In this document: positions 9,654-19,348 of the stretch, in pieces
Numbering within the stretch: position 1 is the stretch's first letter
Layout: each line of letters begins with the position of its first letter
DNA from: JALTDM01 sp964421355
Lineage (GTDB): Bacteria > Bacteroidota > Bacteroidia > Bacteroidales > JALTDM01
Assembly: GCA_964421355.1 (NCBI GenBank)
Contig: CAYQWX010000001.1
Span: forward strand, 62,001-126,000
Direction of reading: 5' to 3'
Length of the DNA stretch: 64,000 nt
Position numbers and translations under genes: made by a program
The notes under the pieces: model-generated
What the model was told of the DNA's origin: nothing
What the model saw: the letters and a program-made list of their open reading frames with translations, nothing else
The model's database searches: none

Positions 9654-9704
9654 CAACAAAAGGGACAATGTGTATTTTTATAAATAAAAAAGTGAATATT
9701 CAAA

Positions 9705-10502
9705 TTATGCGTGAATCAATCCGAATATTTTTATGGAAACTATTATCAACGCTATCCCTATTATAATTTGGAATGTCTTTTCCCATTTCTTTTGAAAAAC
9801 CAAATTTCCCAGTTCCGCTACATAGTGAATACCTGTCCAAATAGCCATTCCATATACCATTTCTTCATAAAACACATGAGGATTGTTAGGTGTTAATAAA
9901 GTGTGATGCCAAATAATGGAAAAACTAGAAGCAAAAAAGGTAGTTATTACATTTCCCAAATATACTTTTGCAGCATTCATTTTCCCAATTTTTATTGCAA
10001 ATGGCATTTTCAACGGCTTTAATGATGTGCCGATAAAACCTATGGAAAAACCACTAAGCCATGGTCCAAATAAACTGCAAAACTTGGCAATGCCGGGATG
10101 TTCATCTTTGTGATTCAATTCATGAGGTTTAAAATGTATAAAAACCAAACGCAACCCAAAGAGAATAGCTAAAATTCCGAGGGATATAATTAAAATGTTT
10201 TTTGATACATGATGAAATACCCAACTTCCTATATAAGAGGCTATAAAAGTAAATACAGGAATAACTGTAAACAGTTTTATTTTTATTTCTTTAGGCAATT
10301 GTGCTATTTTATCTTTATTGTCTAAAATTACCATCAAAGCACCCAGCATAATTACCCATAAAAAAATATTTATTGCTTCTCCAATTCCTTCCCCTGCAAC
10401 AAAAATTAACATAAGAATGGTAAAAAATCTATCGAACTTGATTTTTATTCCGGATGTTACCAGCCCCACTACCAGTATAATTGCTACAAAATTTTCAATC
10501 AT
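9705..10502 (-). CDS. TauE/SafE-like membrane permease (distal)
   Basis: A 265-residue polytopic inner-membrane protein with about eight hydrophobic segments. The central GPWLSGFSIGFIGTSLKPLK loop recalls the glycine-rich TauE/SafE signature, but the protein is more diverged than its paralogue at 11517-12254. TauE/SafE proteins move sulfite, sulfoacetate or related anions. It is the last gene of the ArsR-led operon, 35 bases after osmC, and the two permeases bracket the redox genes. This suggests a related sulfur or organic-anion substrate. Membrane protein certain, family likely, substrate unknown. Confidence 0.7.
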   Translation of the reverse strand: MIENFVAIILVVGLVTSGIKIKFDRFFTILMLIFVAGEGIGEAINIFLWVIMLGALMVILDNKDKIAQLPKEIKIKLFTVIPVFTFIASYIGSWVFHHVSKNILIISLGILAILFGLRLVFIHFKPHELNHKDEHPGIAKFCSLFGPWLSGFSIGFIGTSLKPLKMPFAIKIGKMNAAKVYLGNVITTFFASSFSIIWHHTLLTPNNPHVFYEEMVYGMAIWTGIHYVAELGNLVFQKKWEKTFQIIIGIALIIVSIKIFGLIHA

Positions 10503-10537
10503 GATTATTTAGTTTTCAAGTTTAATTTTAACGGTAC

Positions 10538-10945
10538 TTATTTTTTTAAGAAGTTTATATGTCCTTCCAATTTTGTCCCTTTTGAAATAGTATTACTGAT
10601 AGTTCCAAATTTTAAAATATTTTTATGCCAGTTTTTTAGGTGTTTTTCTTCAATATCTGTCTCTATTTCAAGCAGGTATTCTATTTTTTCTATTGTAGGT
10701 GATGTTGTTGGTCGGAATGCTTTTATTTGTATTTGTGCCGAGCGGTAAGGATATTTTAATATAACGGAATAACGTTCTACATTTTTCAAAATACAAGCGG
10801 CAAGAGATGATAATAACAACTCTACAGGATTGGGTAAATCAATATCGTTATTAGCGGAAGCATCAAATTGAATCACACTATTATTAACAATAGATTTGGC
10901 TTCTCCTCCTACTTTACTGTATGCATTTATTTTATATTCTAGCAT
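10538..10945 (-). CDS. OsmC family protein
   Basis: A 135-residue cytoplasmic protein of the OsmC/Ohr fold, whose best known members are thiol-dependent peroxidases. Visible signatures are the NPVELLLSSLAACILKNVER helix carrying the first (peroxidatic-type) cysteine and the C-terminal beta strands. At the second redox position this protein reads FGTISNTIS, with no cysteine, so the classic two-Cys peroxidase cycle is not available; some OsmC subfamilies share this feature. It lies 8 bases after the flavoprotein gene in the ArsR operon, so a role in thiol or reactive-sulfur chemistry rather than ordinary peroxide removal is possible. Confidence 0.88.
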   Translation of the reverse strand: MLEYKINAYSKVGGEAKSIVNNSVIQFDASANNDIDLPNPVELLLSSLAACILKNVERYSVILKYPYRSAQIQIKAFRPTTSPTIEKIEYLLEIETDIEEKHLKNWHKNILKFGTISNTISKGTKLEGHINFLKK

Positions 10946-10953
10946 ATTATTTT

Positions 10954-11499
10954 TTATCCATAAATCAATTCATAAAGTTCAACAAGTCTTTTTCCCGTAA
11001 AATGTGCATCTCTGATAGCTAACGGGTCATATCGAAGGTCTCCCATTTCGGTAAAAGTATATCCAAGTGCTCCACTGCCTCCTAGAATCATTCTATGTCT
11101 TAACATAAAAGCATGGATTGTATTGATGGTGCTTTCTATGTAACGACGTCCGGTAATTACATATCCTCCTATCTTGTTTCGTAAAAGACCTTTCATCCAC
11201 CAAGTTCGCTCCATCAGCATTTTCAATTCACTACTTACATCGGCAAATTGTGACGGACTACCTATAATAATAATTTCTGCCCACAACATTTTCTTAAAAA
11301 CATCTTGCATTTCATCATTTACAACGCAATATCCAGTCGTTTTACACTCTCTACAAGGTCCGCAACCCTTAAAATTTAAGTCAGAAAGATATACTCTTTC
11401 TATTTCTGCTGTTTTAGGAAATTCTTCTAAAGCAGCATCTAACATTTTTGCCGTATTCCCATCTTTGCGTGGACTTCCATAAATAGCCAATACTTTCAT
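10954..11499 (-). CDS. Iron-sulfur flavoprotein-like NAD(P)H reductase
   Basis: A 181-residue flavodoxin-fold oxidoreductase. It starts with the FMN-phosphate loop GSPRKDGNTAKM and has a compact cysteine motif, GCGPCRECKTTGYC, at about residues 46-59. This is the pattern of iron-sulfur flavoproteins (Isf) and multimeric flavodoxin-like WrbA relatives, where these cysteines bind a [4Fe-4S] cluster. It is expected to be cytoplasmic, binding FMN and passing electrons. It sits 17 bases after the TauE gene and 8 before osmC in the ArsR operon, suggesting it supplies reducing power for a sulfur or thiol substrate. The fold is safe; the electron donor and acceptor are unknown. Confidence 0.85.
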   Translation of the reverse strand: MKVLAIYGSPRKDGNTAKMLDAALEEFPKTAEIERVYLSDLNFKGCGPCRECKTTGYCVVNDEMQDVFKKMLWAEIIIIGSPSQFADVSSELKMLMERTWWMKGLLRNKIGGYVITGRRYIESTINTIHAFMLRHRMILGGSGALGYTFTEMGDLRYDPLAIRDAHFTGKRLVELYELIYG

Positions 11500-11516
11500 A
11501 ATTTATTTTTTATCAA

Positions 11517-12254
11517 TCAGATTATTTTTATGATTAATTTTATGGCCATTAGTAAAAGAATAATAGCCAATATTTTTTTAACAGTTCCCGCATGCAATCT
11601 TTTTTGCATAAATATTGTTCCTGCTGTAGCACCAATTATTCCTCCCGTGGAAGCTATTAAAATAATTTTCCAATCTATGTTTCCCATTGCCCAGTAAGTC
11701 AGGAATCCTGAAAAAGAAGAAAAAGGTACAACAAACGCGGTAATTGCAGTGATTTTTTTAGGATTAAATCCCAAAAGAAGCATTAATGGTGAAATAATAC
11801 CTCCTCCTCCTATCCCTAACAATCCTGATAATAATCCTGCGATACCTCCAACTAAACTTAATGCTGCATAAGGACGATCTTCTCGGTAATTTTCTTTATC
11901 CTTCTTTTTGTGGAACAGAAACATAATACCTGAAAATAATAGAAATCCGATAAATAACAGCAATATTATTTTGTTTGATATAAATTTGGAAAGATAGGCT
12001 CCGACGATAGCAAAAATAAATGAAGATATAATAATAGGGATACCGATTTTAAAATCCAATCGTTTATTTTTAATATTGTTGATGCTAGCTCCTGTTAAAC
12101 TTACTGTATTGTAAAATAGTCCTACAGGCTTGGCTATATTGATAGGTATGCCAAGAGATACAAGAATTGGAATAAAGATAATGGCAGCACCAACTCCTCC
12201 AAGTGAAAAGATAAATGAAGCGATGAGTGATATAAATAAGATAAGCCAGTCCAT
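11517..12254 (-). CDS. TauE/SafE family sulfite/organosulfur exporter
   Basis: A 245-residue inner-membrane permease with about eight hydrophobic segments. The two TauE/SafE repeats are visible: GGVGAAIIFIPILVSLGIP near the N-terminus and GLLGIGGGGIISPLMLLLG near residue 145. Members export sulfite or sulfoacetate or import related anions. It is the second gene of the operon, 36 bases after the ArsR regulator, whose N-terminal neighbours are redox enzymes. Family assignment is firm; the substrate is inferred to be a sulfur anion only from family and context. Confidence 0.92.
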   Translation of the reverse strand: MDWLILFISLIASFIFSLGGVGAAIIFIPILVSLGIPINIAKPVGLFYNTVSLTGASINNIKNKRLDFKIGIPIIISSFIFAIVGAYLSKFISNKIILLLFIGFLLFSGIMFLFHKKKDKENYREDRPYAALSLVGGIAGLLSGLLGIGGGGIISPLMLLLGFNPKKITAITAFVVPFSSFSGFLTYWAMGNIDWKIILIASTGGIIGATAGTIFMQKRLHAGTVKKILAIILLLMAIKLIIKII

Positions 12255-12290
12255 GGTTTATCGCAGATACACTATTGTTTTGATAAAAAA

Positions 12291-12578
12291 TTATTCAAAA
12301 AATTTTTTGAATAATTTTTCTGCTTTTTCCCAATTTCCCTGATTTATACAATATTTTACTTTAGGTGGGGTTACTTCTCCTTGGATTAACCCTGCTTCTT
12401 TTAATTCTTTCAAGTGTTGGGATACTGTTGATTGGGCTATAGGTAAAATATCTACTAACTCTCCAGTAAAACAAAAAGGACTTTTGGATAAATATTGTAA
12501 TATTTGCACTCTGATAGGATGTCCCAGAGCTTTTGCAAATCTAGCTAATTGCTTTAATTCAGTGTCGTTTAAGGTCAT
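12291..12578 (-). CDS. ArsR family transcriptional regulator
   Basis: A 95-residue winged-helix repressor and first gene of the operon running down to 9705. ALGHPIRVQILQYLSK begins the ArsR fold and AQSTVSQHLKELKEAGL is the recognition helix; the wing is VTPPKVKYCI. The start is set at the ATG at 12578. A longer TTG frame (from 12605) would begin inside the -7 box. Only two cysteines are present (C36 in SPFCFTGEL and C77 in KYCI), with no ELCVCDL arsenic motif, so a thiol or persulfide switch is more plausible than arsenite sensing. An imperfect palindrome overlapping the promoter is the likely operator, giving autoregulation. Confidence 0.9.
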   Translation of the reverse strand: MTLNDTELKQLARFAKALGHPIRVQILQYLSKSPFCFTGELVDILPIAQSTVSQHLKELKEAGLIQGEVTPPKVKYCINQGNWEKAEKLFKKFFE

Positions 12579-12585
12579 GATTCTA

Positions 12586-12611
12586 ATATATTTTGCTTGT
12601 GGCAAATATAT
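12586..12611 (-). promoter_or_regulatory. Promoter and probable ArsR operator
   Basis: On the minus strand TATATTTG (12610 to 12603) is a TAnnTTTG element. It forms one arm of an imperfect inverted repeat: ATATATTTTGC at 12586-12596 and GCAAATATAT at 12602-12611, offset by one base. A repressor bound here would cover the -7 box and start site, 8 to 33 bases before the arsR ATG. Confidence 0.55.
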
Positions 12612-12697
12612 AAATTTATCGTTAAAATACGATAGAAGAGATTTTTTTAATTGATTTTATTCCCTAAGGTGTATTATTAAGGATTTAACAACTTTTT

Positions 12698-14651
12698 TCA
12701 GTTTTTCTTAACAATCTTTAACATAATTCCATCATCAAACTTGATTATATATATTCCACTTTTCATATCAGGAATATTTATTTGAGTTTTTTTCAAGATA
12801 GCATTGTGGTATATAACCTGTCCTTTAGAGTTTATGATATCAAATTTCACTTTTTTATTATTTTGTGGTCTTTCTATTATGAAATTATCCGAAGTAACAG
12901 GATTTGGATAAACTTTAATTTTTTCATTGTTGTTATTTATAATTTCTAATTCTGTTGTTAAATCTACATTTATGATATTTGAAGTGTCTGAGCTACATAC
13001 GCCATTACTAACAATGTCGTAATAATTTCCATTTTCTGTTACAGTATAATCTTGTCCGGTAGCACCATTTATTGGACCGTTCTGATTATACCATTGATTT
13101 CCGGAAGTTACATTTGAGTGTAAGATGTTTCCATTTTGCAAAGAGATTAGGGGAGTTTGAGGGATGTCCATTACCACTACTGTTTTAATGATACTATCTT
13201 GGTGTTCTGTAGCCACTCCATTTATTGTTTTTAACTTAACCTCGTATGTTCCGGGAGAAGGAAACGTGTAGGTAAATCCTCCTTGTATCGTAGTGTCAAT
13301 TGTTCCGTTATTATATATGTCCCATTGGTAAATTGTTTCGGTGTGTGCACCTGTTGTTAGATCAGTAAAAGTAGTTGGTGTACCTACGCAGACTGTGTCA
13401 GTAGTGAAATTTGCATGGATTATAAAATAATTAAATAACTGAATCATAGACACTTCCACGTTTTCTAATGAGCCAACTATAACATAGCTTCTATATTTGT
13501 AGATACCTGCCGGAACAGGAGATTCTCTAAATACGCAATTCCATTTGGTGCAACTTGGAAATCTGAATCTTCCATATCCTACGTTTGTCCAATTGTGTTG
13601 GGGTAAATAAGGAGAATATATGCCCATAGCATAATTACTATCAGTAGTAGAGAAGATAATGGGTAAGTTTTGTTCTCCGGGACCATCACTAAGAGGTGTT
13701 AGTGTATGTGTTTGAGGTTCAAAAGTATAAAAATCGGAAAATTCGGTAGGCATATATCCTGTTACGACTTCAAAAACTCCACTATTATAATTTTTTGAAA
13801 TATCAAATTCTGTTTTATATTCAATTACATGTGCCATTCCTGGCATTCCGATTGTTACACTTTTTCGAAAGTATTGAGAGGCTCTTTGTGTTGTGTTTAT
13901 TGCTGTGCCGCAGGAAGAGGAGTCTCCTGGTTGTATCCAGAAAGCTGGTAGGGTTTGTGTTTCCAAATGGTTGCCTGAAGCATTTATATATTGTAAAATA
14001 CTAAGGCTGGTATCTCCTGTGCCATTTTCAGAACAACCTGCTTCTGTAGGATTATAACATTCGCCATAATTATTGAAAGAAGTTGCGGATTGTAATTCTC
14101 TACCATGATCATAGGCATCTATAAATTCTTTACCTAGCCAAGTTAGAGAACTGATAGCTCCTGCAATCGTTGGGTAGTTGTAATTACTATGTCTGAAGGT
14201 CCTGCAGTATTACTTATAGATGTGTCTCCGTTTGGAGGTTGAATAGTAAAAGCAGGACAATGTGTTAAGGAAGGATTGGGGGCTGGATCTCCTTCGTTTA
14301 TGGCATTATGGCATATACTATTACTTCGTGTGCATAACTGGTATCAAATCCTGAAATAGTAAAAGAAAAACCATGTTCGGGATTGGGAGTTACTCCTGCA
14401 CTTACCAAATCAGGACGAGATTCATTTGCAATAACATCAGCATAAAGACGTCCATCTATATAAACATGCACATGAATAGGTGCAGTCCCTGCATCCTCGT
14501 CATAAGCCCAACCGTTGCCTCCATGAGGGTCTACATGATCTAAAAAACCAATAGGGTTGTGTTGAGAGTTTGCTTTAAAAGATAATACGAATAATATGGA
14601 GATTAAAACTATAATTTTTTCTGATAATAAAAAGTTGAATAAATTTCTCAT
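12698..14651 (-). pseudogene. T9SS-secreted PKD protein broken by two frameshifts
   Basis: Three consecutive frames join into one secreted protein. The first (14651 to 14298) gives a signal peptide ending near NSQ, then a beta domain, and stops at EVIVYAIMP. The second continues from about 14305 (INEGDPAPNPSL to AGPSDIVIT) and stops soon after 14185. The third, open from about 14185 to 12698, reads NYPTIAGAISSLTWLGKEF, continues through DHGRELQSATSFNNYGECYNP and a PKD-like region, and ends in a T9SS sorting domain (KVYPNPVTSDNF, ending LKIVKKN). Restoring one base at each junction (about 14300-14315 and 14175-14190) returns everything to one frame of about 651 residues; the frame arithmetic fits exactly two deletions. 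The flanking sequence is still coding-like, so this is either a young pseudogene or two assembly errors. The intact product would be a surface or extracellular protein of unknown function. Confidence 0.8.
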
Positions 14652-14871
14652 GTTTAAAATTTTTTACAAAAAAAGATAAAATTATTTAGATTACAAAATT
14701 TACTATATTGAGTTTTCTTTTCATACATACCGAACAATTCTGTCTAAAATTATTTTTGAACCAACATGCTATTTGATTATCAGTAAATTAATCGTGTTTC
14801 CACTTTCGGGTTGAGCCCAAAGTGCTAAAAATGTAGTATTCTACCGATTTAAAAGTCATTACTTTTTAGGA

Positions 14872-17800
14872 TTACAATTTCCTTATTATTTTTTCCAAAT
14901 GAGTGGCTATACGGTACATTGCAGGTACTACAATGAGTGTTAAGAATGTGGAAAATGTAAGTCCAAACACTACTGTCCATGCAAGAGGTGACCAAATAGA
15001 TGCCATATCTCCACCTGTAAAGAAATGAGGATTAAAATTAGAATACAAGCCGGCAAAATCTATGTTTACTCCTATTGCCATAGGTAGTAGTCCAAAAATG
15101 GTGGTAATAGCTGTAAGTAGTACGGGACGCAATCTTGTTTTTCCACCTTCTATTATACATTTTGTAGCTTCTTCAAGTGGTAAGAAAGCATCTTCTTCCA
15201 TTCCAAGTTCAGCTCTTCTACGTTTTTTCAAAAGGTCTATGTAATCTATCAATACTATTGCGTTGTTTACTACTATTCCAGCTAATGATACTATACCAAT
15301 ACCTCCCATAACTACTACAAAATCCATTTTTGATAAAGCTATTCCCATAAATACTCCTATTGTGCTGAAAACTACGCTTATAAGAATGATAAAGGGTTTT
15401 ACCACCGAATTGAATTGTGTAATAAGTATTAGCATAATAAGAGAAAGGGCAATGAATAATGCTCGTGTCATAAATGCCATTGTTTTTGCTTGATCTTCTT
15501 CTTTTCCTGCAAATTTGAAACTATATCCTGATGGGGTCTTAAAATCTTTTAGTAATTCTTTTATTTGGTTGTTTATTTCATTTTCGTTGTATCCTTTTTT
15601 TACATTTGCAGATAGAGTAATGGTTCTATCGGTGTTTTTATGGCGTATGCCGTCATAAGAAGTGTTGTATTTGAGTGAAGCAACTGATGAGATAGGAATA
15701 CTCATTAGTTTACCTCGTTTATTTCTGAAAATTATTTTTTGATTCATTAAATTATCAAGGTTGTTTCTATATTTTTTGTCAAAACGGAGTTCTATGCTGT
15801 ATTCATCGTCTCCTATTTTATATTTTGATACTTCTTTGCCAAAGAGTGCGGTACGCAATGAAGCTGCTATTTGTAATGTGGATAATCCGAATCTTCTGGC
15901 TTTTTCTCTGTCCACTATCACTAACATTTCAGGTTTGCCTGTAACGAGGTCAACTTTTAATCCTTCCAACCCAGTAATATTAGCTCCTTTTATTATTGTT
16001 TTCATAGAATCTGCAATATTCATTAGTTTGTTGTAGTCTTCTCCTGATATTTCGATTGCTACTGCAGCTTTCATTGGAGGTCCTTTTTCGTCTTGTGTTA
16101 CTTCAAAATATGTACCTGGATATTTATCCGTAAGGCTATCCGATATTTGTTTCATTATTTTAGAAGTACTTACTCCATGTCTAAATTCGTAATCGATAAA
16201 AGTTATCGTGATAAGCCCATGGTTAGGTCCTGTAACAGAAGGTGCACTTCCAAGTTTGCCTCGTGTTTTAGCACCTTGTCCCACATTTACCAATATTGAT
16301 TTTACAATGTCTTTGTGTGGAGATAATATTTTATTTATCTTTTTTTCTAATGCTTTAGAAAAGTTGTTGGTGTAATAAATGTTATGTCCTATGGGAACTT
16401 CATATTTTATATTTATATAGTTAGGGTCTGATTGTGACCAGAATACTTTGCGCGGTTCTCTTACTTTCATTAAGACTTGTGCTACTACAAGTAATAAAAT
16501 TGTGATTAATAGAACTATGTATGGATTTTTGCCTTTTAATGACCAATTTATTGTTGCTTCATACCAGTACTCCAGTTTGGCAAGAAAAATATCTTTGAAC
16601 CAGAGTCCCAGTTTTTCAAAAAATAAAATGTTTAATAAAAAGAATATGGATATTGTGGCAAGTATGTTGGCAATTGTATAGCTTGAAGCAATATAGAATG
16701 GGATTGAGAGTGCTAAAAATGATGCCATTAAAATAAGTTGTTTTTTACGAGGTATTGATTTTTCTTCCTTTTTAAGAAATGTTTCGGAAAAAACTGGAAC
16801 TATAACTAATGCTACAAATAGAGACGATGATAAAACGATGATTAATACTATTGGTAAATATTTCATAAATTGTCCCATTACGGAATTCCAGAATAAAAGA
16901 GGGAAAAATGCGGCAAGGGTAGTAGCTGTGGAGGATATAATGGCAACGGCAACTTCGCCTGCTCCTGTTTTTGCAGCTTCTTTGAGTGGCATGTTTCTTT
17001 CTTTGAACAAGCGGTAAATATTTTCTACTACTACTATTGAGTTGTCAACAAGCATCCCAAGTGCAAGTATTAGTCCGAAAAGAACCACCATGTTTATTTT
17101 ATAGTGCATTAGAGATAATATTATTATAGAAAGGAACATGGATAGCGGAATGGCTGTGCCTACAAATAGGGCATTACGCATTCCTAAAAATAGGAATAAC
17201 ACTAACACAACGAAGAAAATACTCATTATCATTGAGTTTTCCAAGTTGCTCAGTTGTTTTTTTATTAGGTCAGACTGATCATTTGTGATTACTATATGTA
17301 AATTTTGGGGGATTATATTATTTGCTTTGGCTACATTCAATATGTCGTATGCTTTTTGGGTTGCGTTGAGAAGGTTTTCTCCCGATTTTTTTACAAGTTG
17401 TAGTGAGATTACAGGTTTGCCATTCAGACGTGTTAGGCTGTTGGGATCGGCATAGGTTTCTTTTACTTTGGCAATATCCCGTAAATAAACTATGTTTCCT
17501 CTTTCATGTTTTATAATTATATTTTTTATTTGGTCTATGTTTTTGAATTCTGCATCTACACGGATAGATATTTGTAAGTCTTTGGTTTTTATATCTCCTG
17601 CAGACATGTTTACATTTTCATTTTTTACTGCATTTTCAATATCCCGAAAAGTAATATTCATTTGTTCCATTAGGGTTGGATCTACATTTATTTGTATTTC
17701 TTTTTCGTTTATTCCTGTGATTGTTACTTTTGAGACTTCGGGTATTTCTTCAAACTTGTCTTTGAGTTTGTCTGCATAATATTTTAATTTACTTATACTG

Positions 17801-18270
17801 AAATCTCCATATATGTTTACATTCATAAATGGAAATTCGGATATGTCTATGTCTTTTACCGTAGGGTCATGTGGTAAGTCATCGGGGAGGTCGGCTTTGG
17901 CTTTGTCCACAGCATCTTTTACATCTTGGAGGGCTTTATCGGTATTTACATCGAAGTCAAACTCTATTGTGATAAAAGACATATCTTGCATTGATGTGGA
18001 ATAAATGTTTTTTATGCCTTTTATTCCATCAAGTTCTTGTTCTATTGGTTTGGTTACAAGGTTTTCTATATCTATTGGAGAGTTACCTGGATATACTGTT
18101 TGTACCATTATGTATGGCATATTTACTTCGGGAAACAACTCTTTAGGCATATTTTCATATGCTACTAAGCCAAAACCTATTATTATGATAGCGAGTATGT
18201 ATATGGAAGTTTTGTTTCGTAGTGCTAAATTTGTTAGCCCAAAACTTCTTTTAACTTTGTTTTCTTCCAT
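14872..18270 (-). CDS. RND efflux pump inner-membrane subunit
   Basis: A 1132-residue HAE1/AcrB-like RND transporter, the proton-driven core of a tripartite pump. It shows an N-terminal helix, the large periplasmic porter loops (PELFPEVNMPYIMVQTVYPG onward), 12 membrane segments in two halves, and the helix-4 motif GMLVDNSIVVVEN. That motif has a single aspartate where AcrB has Asp-Asp, a common variant. It is slightly longer than AcrB because of extra residues in the middle and near YSNFNPHFFTGGDM. It is the last gene of the operon tetR-tolC-adaptor-pump, 9 bases after the adaptor. Substrates may be drugs, dyes or bile-type detergents and cannot be read from the sequence. Confidence 0.95.
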   Translation of the reverse strand: MEENKVKRSFGLTNLALRNKTSIYILAIIIIGFGLVAYENMPKELFPEVNMPYIMVQTVYPGNSPIDIENLVTKPIEQELDGIKGIKNIYSTSMQDMSFITIEFDFDVNTDKALQDVKDAVDKAKADLPDDLPHDPTVKDIDISEFPFMNVNIYGDFSISKLKYYADKLKDKFEEIPEVSKVTITGINEKEIQINVDPTLMEQMNITFRDIENAVKNENVNMSAGDIKTKDLQISIRVDAEFKNIDQIKNIIIKHERGNIVYLRDIAKVKETYADPNSLTRLNGKPVISLQLVKKSGENLLNATQKAYDILNVAKANNIIPQNLHIVITNDQSDLIKKQLSNLENSMIMSIFFVVLVLFLFLGMRNALFVGTAIPLSMFLSIIILSLMHYKINMVVLFGLILALGMLVDNSIVVVENIYRLFKERNMPLKEAAKTGAGEVAVAIISSTATTLAAFFPLLFWNSVMGQFMKYLPIVLIIVLSSSLFVALVIVPVFSETFLKKEEKSIPRKKQLILMASFLALSIPFYIASSYTIANILATISIFFLLNILFFEKLGLWFKDIFLAKLEYWYEATINWSLKGKNPYIVLLITILLLVVAQVLMKVREPRKVFWSQSDPNYINIKYEVPIGHNIYYTNNFSKALEKKINKILSPHKDIVKSILVNVGQGAKTRGKLGSAPSVTGPNHGLITITFIDYEFRHGVSTSKIMKQISDSLTDKYPGTYFEVTQDEKGPPMKAAVAIEISGEDYNKLMNIADSMKTIIKGANITGLEGLKVDLVTGKPEMLVIVDREKARRFGLSTLQIAASLRTALFGKEVSKYKIGDDEYSIELRFDKKYRNNLDNLMNQKIIFRNKRGKLMSIPISSVASLKYNTSYDGIRHKNTDRTITLSANVKKGYNENEINNQIKELLKDFKTPSGYSFKFAGKEEDQAKTMAFMTRALFIALSLIMLILITQFNSVVKPFIILISVVFSTIGVFMGIALSKMDFVVVMGGIGIVSLAGIVVNNAIVLIDYIDLLKKRRRAELGMEEDAFLPLEEATKCIIEGGKTRLRPVLLTAITTIFGLLPMAIGVNIDFAGLYSNFNPHFFTGGDMASIWSPLAWTVVFGLTFSTFLTLIVVPAMYRIATHLEKIIRKL

Positions 18271-18279
18271 AGTTTTGTG

Positions 18280-19332
18280 TTATTTTATTATTTTTATTTC
18301 CACATTATTTGCTACTTCATTGTATCCTTCGCTTATTAGCAAATCACCAAAATTTAATCCTGATAATACTTCTGTTTTTCCTTTGTAATTTAGTCCTGTT
18401 GTTATATATGTTTTTTTAGCGAACCATTTGTTTCCTTTTCTATATGCTGTGAAAACAAATTCTTTGTCAAAATCTTTTTGTACTACAATGGTTGGAATAA
18501 CAATTACGGAGTTATTAGAATAATCTTTTATTTTGAGACTTGCTACCATATTAGGTTTTATTTGGTTGTCTTTTGTGTTTTTTAGGCGAAGTTCTATTTG
18601 GAAGGTTCTATTGTTTGGATTTATTATGTTTCCTATCCTGAATATTGGAATATTCATTTTGTCAAGTGATAGGCTTTCAAAGTTTACTTGTACGCTGTCT
18701 CCTTTGTGAATTTTGGATATATATTTTTCGGATAAATCTGCTATTATTTTTAAGTTTTTGAGATTTACAAGTTGCATAAGTTGACGTCCAGGGGCTGCAA
18801 TTTCTCCTACTTTGATTTGTATATTTTCTGCTATTCCGCTGAATGGTGCTGTTACGGCAGTGAAAGATAATTGTTTGTTTAGTACTGCTAAACGCTTTTG
18901 TAAAGCCTCTACTTGTGTTTTAGCTTGTAAATATGCTATTTCACTTATTATTTTTTGGTCATATAGTTGTTTTTGTTTTTCGTATGTTATTTTAGCCAAA
19001 TCTAATTGTGCTTGCAATTCGGCTATATTATTTTTAATAATGTCGTCATTTAGTTTTACTAATGTTTGACCTTTGGTTACATGATCTCCGTCATTTACTA
19101 ATACCTCGGCTACTTGTCCGCTTGCTTGTGGCGAAATAATGGCAAAATCTATTGCATCTACAGTGCCTGATGTTTCTATAAAATGATTAAATACTTGTGG
19201 TTTTAGCTTTGTTGTTTTTACTGCTATTTGGTTTTGTTGCGTGTCGTTTTGTGTTGTATTATTCCTCTTTTTTGATGTGCAACCAAATAAAATTACACTT
19301 ATTGCTACCAGTGTTAAAAATATGTTTTTCAT
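18280..19332 (-). CDS. RND efflux periplasmic adaptor lipoprotein
   Basis: A 350-residue membrane-fusion protein that links the pump to its TolC channel. The lipobox ILFGC anchors it (Cys at about residue 18). The biotinyl-lipoyl half-motifs SPQASGQVAEVLVNDGDHV and AVTAPFSGIAENIQIKVGE flank a coiled-coil hairpin (about residues 95-155). Beta-barrel and membrane-proximal domains follow. It lies 16 bases after tolC and 9 before the RND gene, the usual order for a single operon. Expected to sit in the periplasm, attached to the inner membrane. Confidence 0.94.
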   Translation of the reverse strand: MKNIFLTLVAISVILFGCTSKKRNNTTQNDTQQNQIAVKTTKLKPQVFNHFIETSGTVDAIDFAIISPQASGQVAEVLVNDGDHVTKGQTLVKLNDDIIKNNIAELQAQLDLAKITYEKQKQLYDQKIISEIAYLQAKTQVEALQKRLAVLNKQLSFTAVTAPFSGIAENIQIKVGEIAAPGRQLMQLVNLKNLKIIADLSEKYISKIHKGDSVQVNFESLSLDKMNIPIFRIGNIINPNNRTFQIELRLKNTKDNQIKPNMVASLKIKDYSNNSVIVIPTIVVQKDFDKEFVFTAYRKGNKWFAKKTYITTGLNYKGKTEVLSGLNFGDLLISEGYNEVANNVEIKIIK

Positions 19333-19348
19333 AATTATTTACTGTTTA

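Noticed and set aside
14801..14824. Hairpin CACTTTCGGG / CCCAAAGTG after the RND gene as its terminator
   Set aside because: It has a bulge and no T-run on the minus strand; too weak to list as a terminator.
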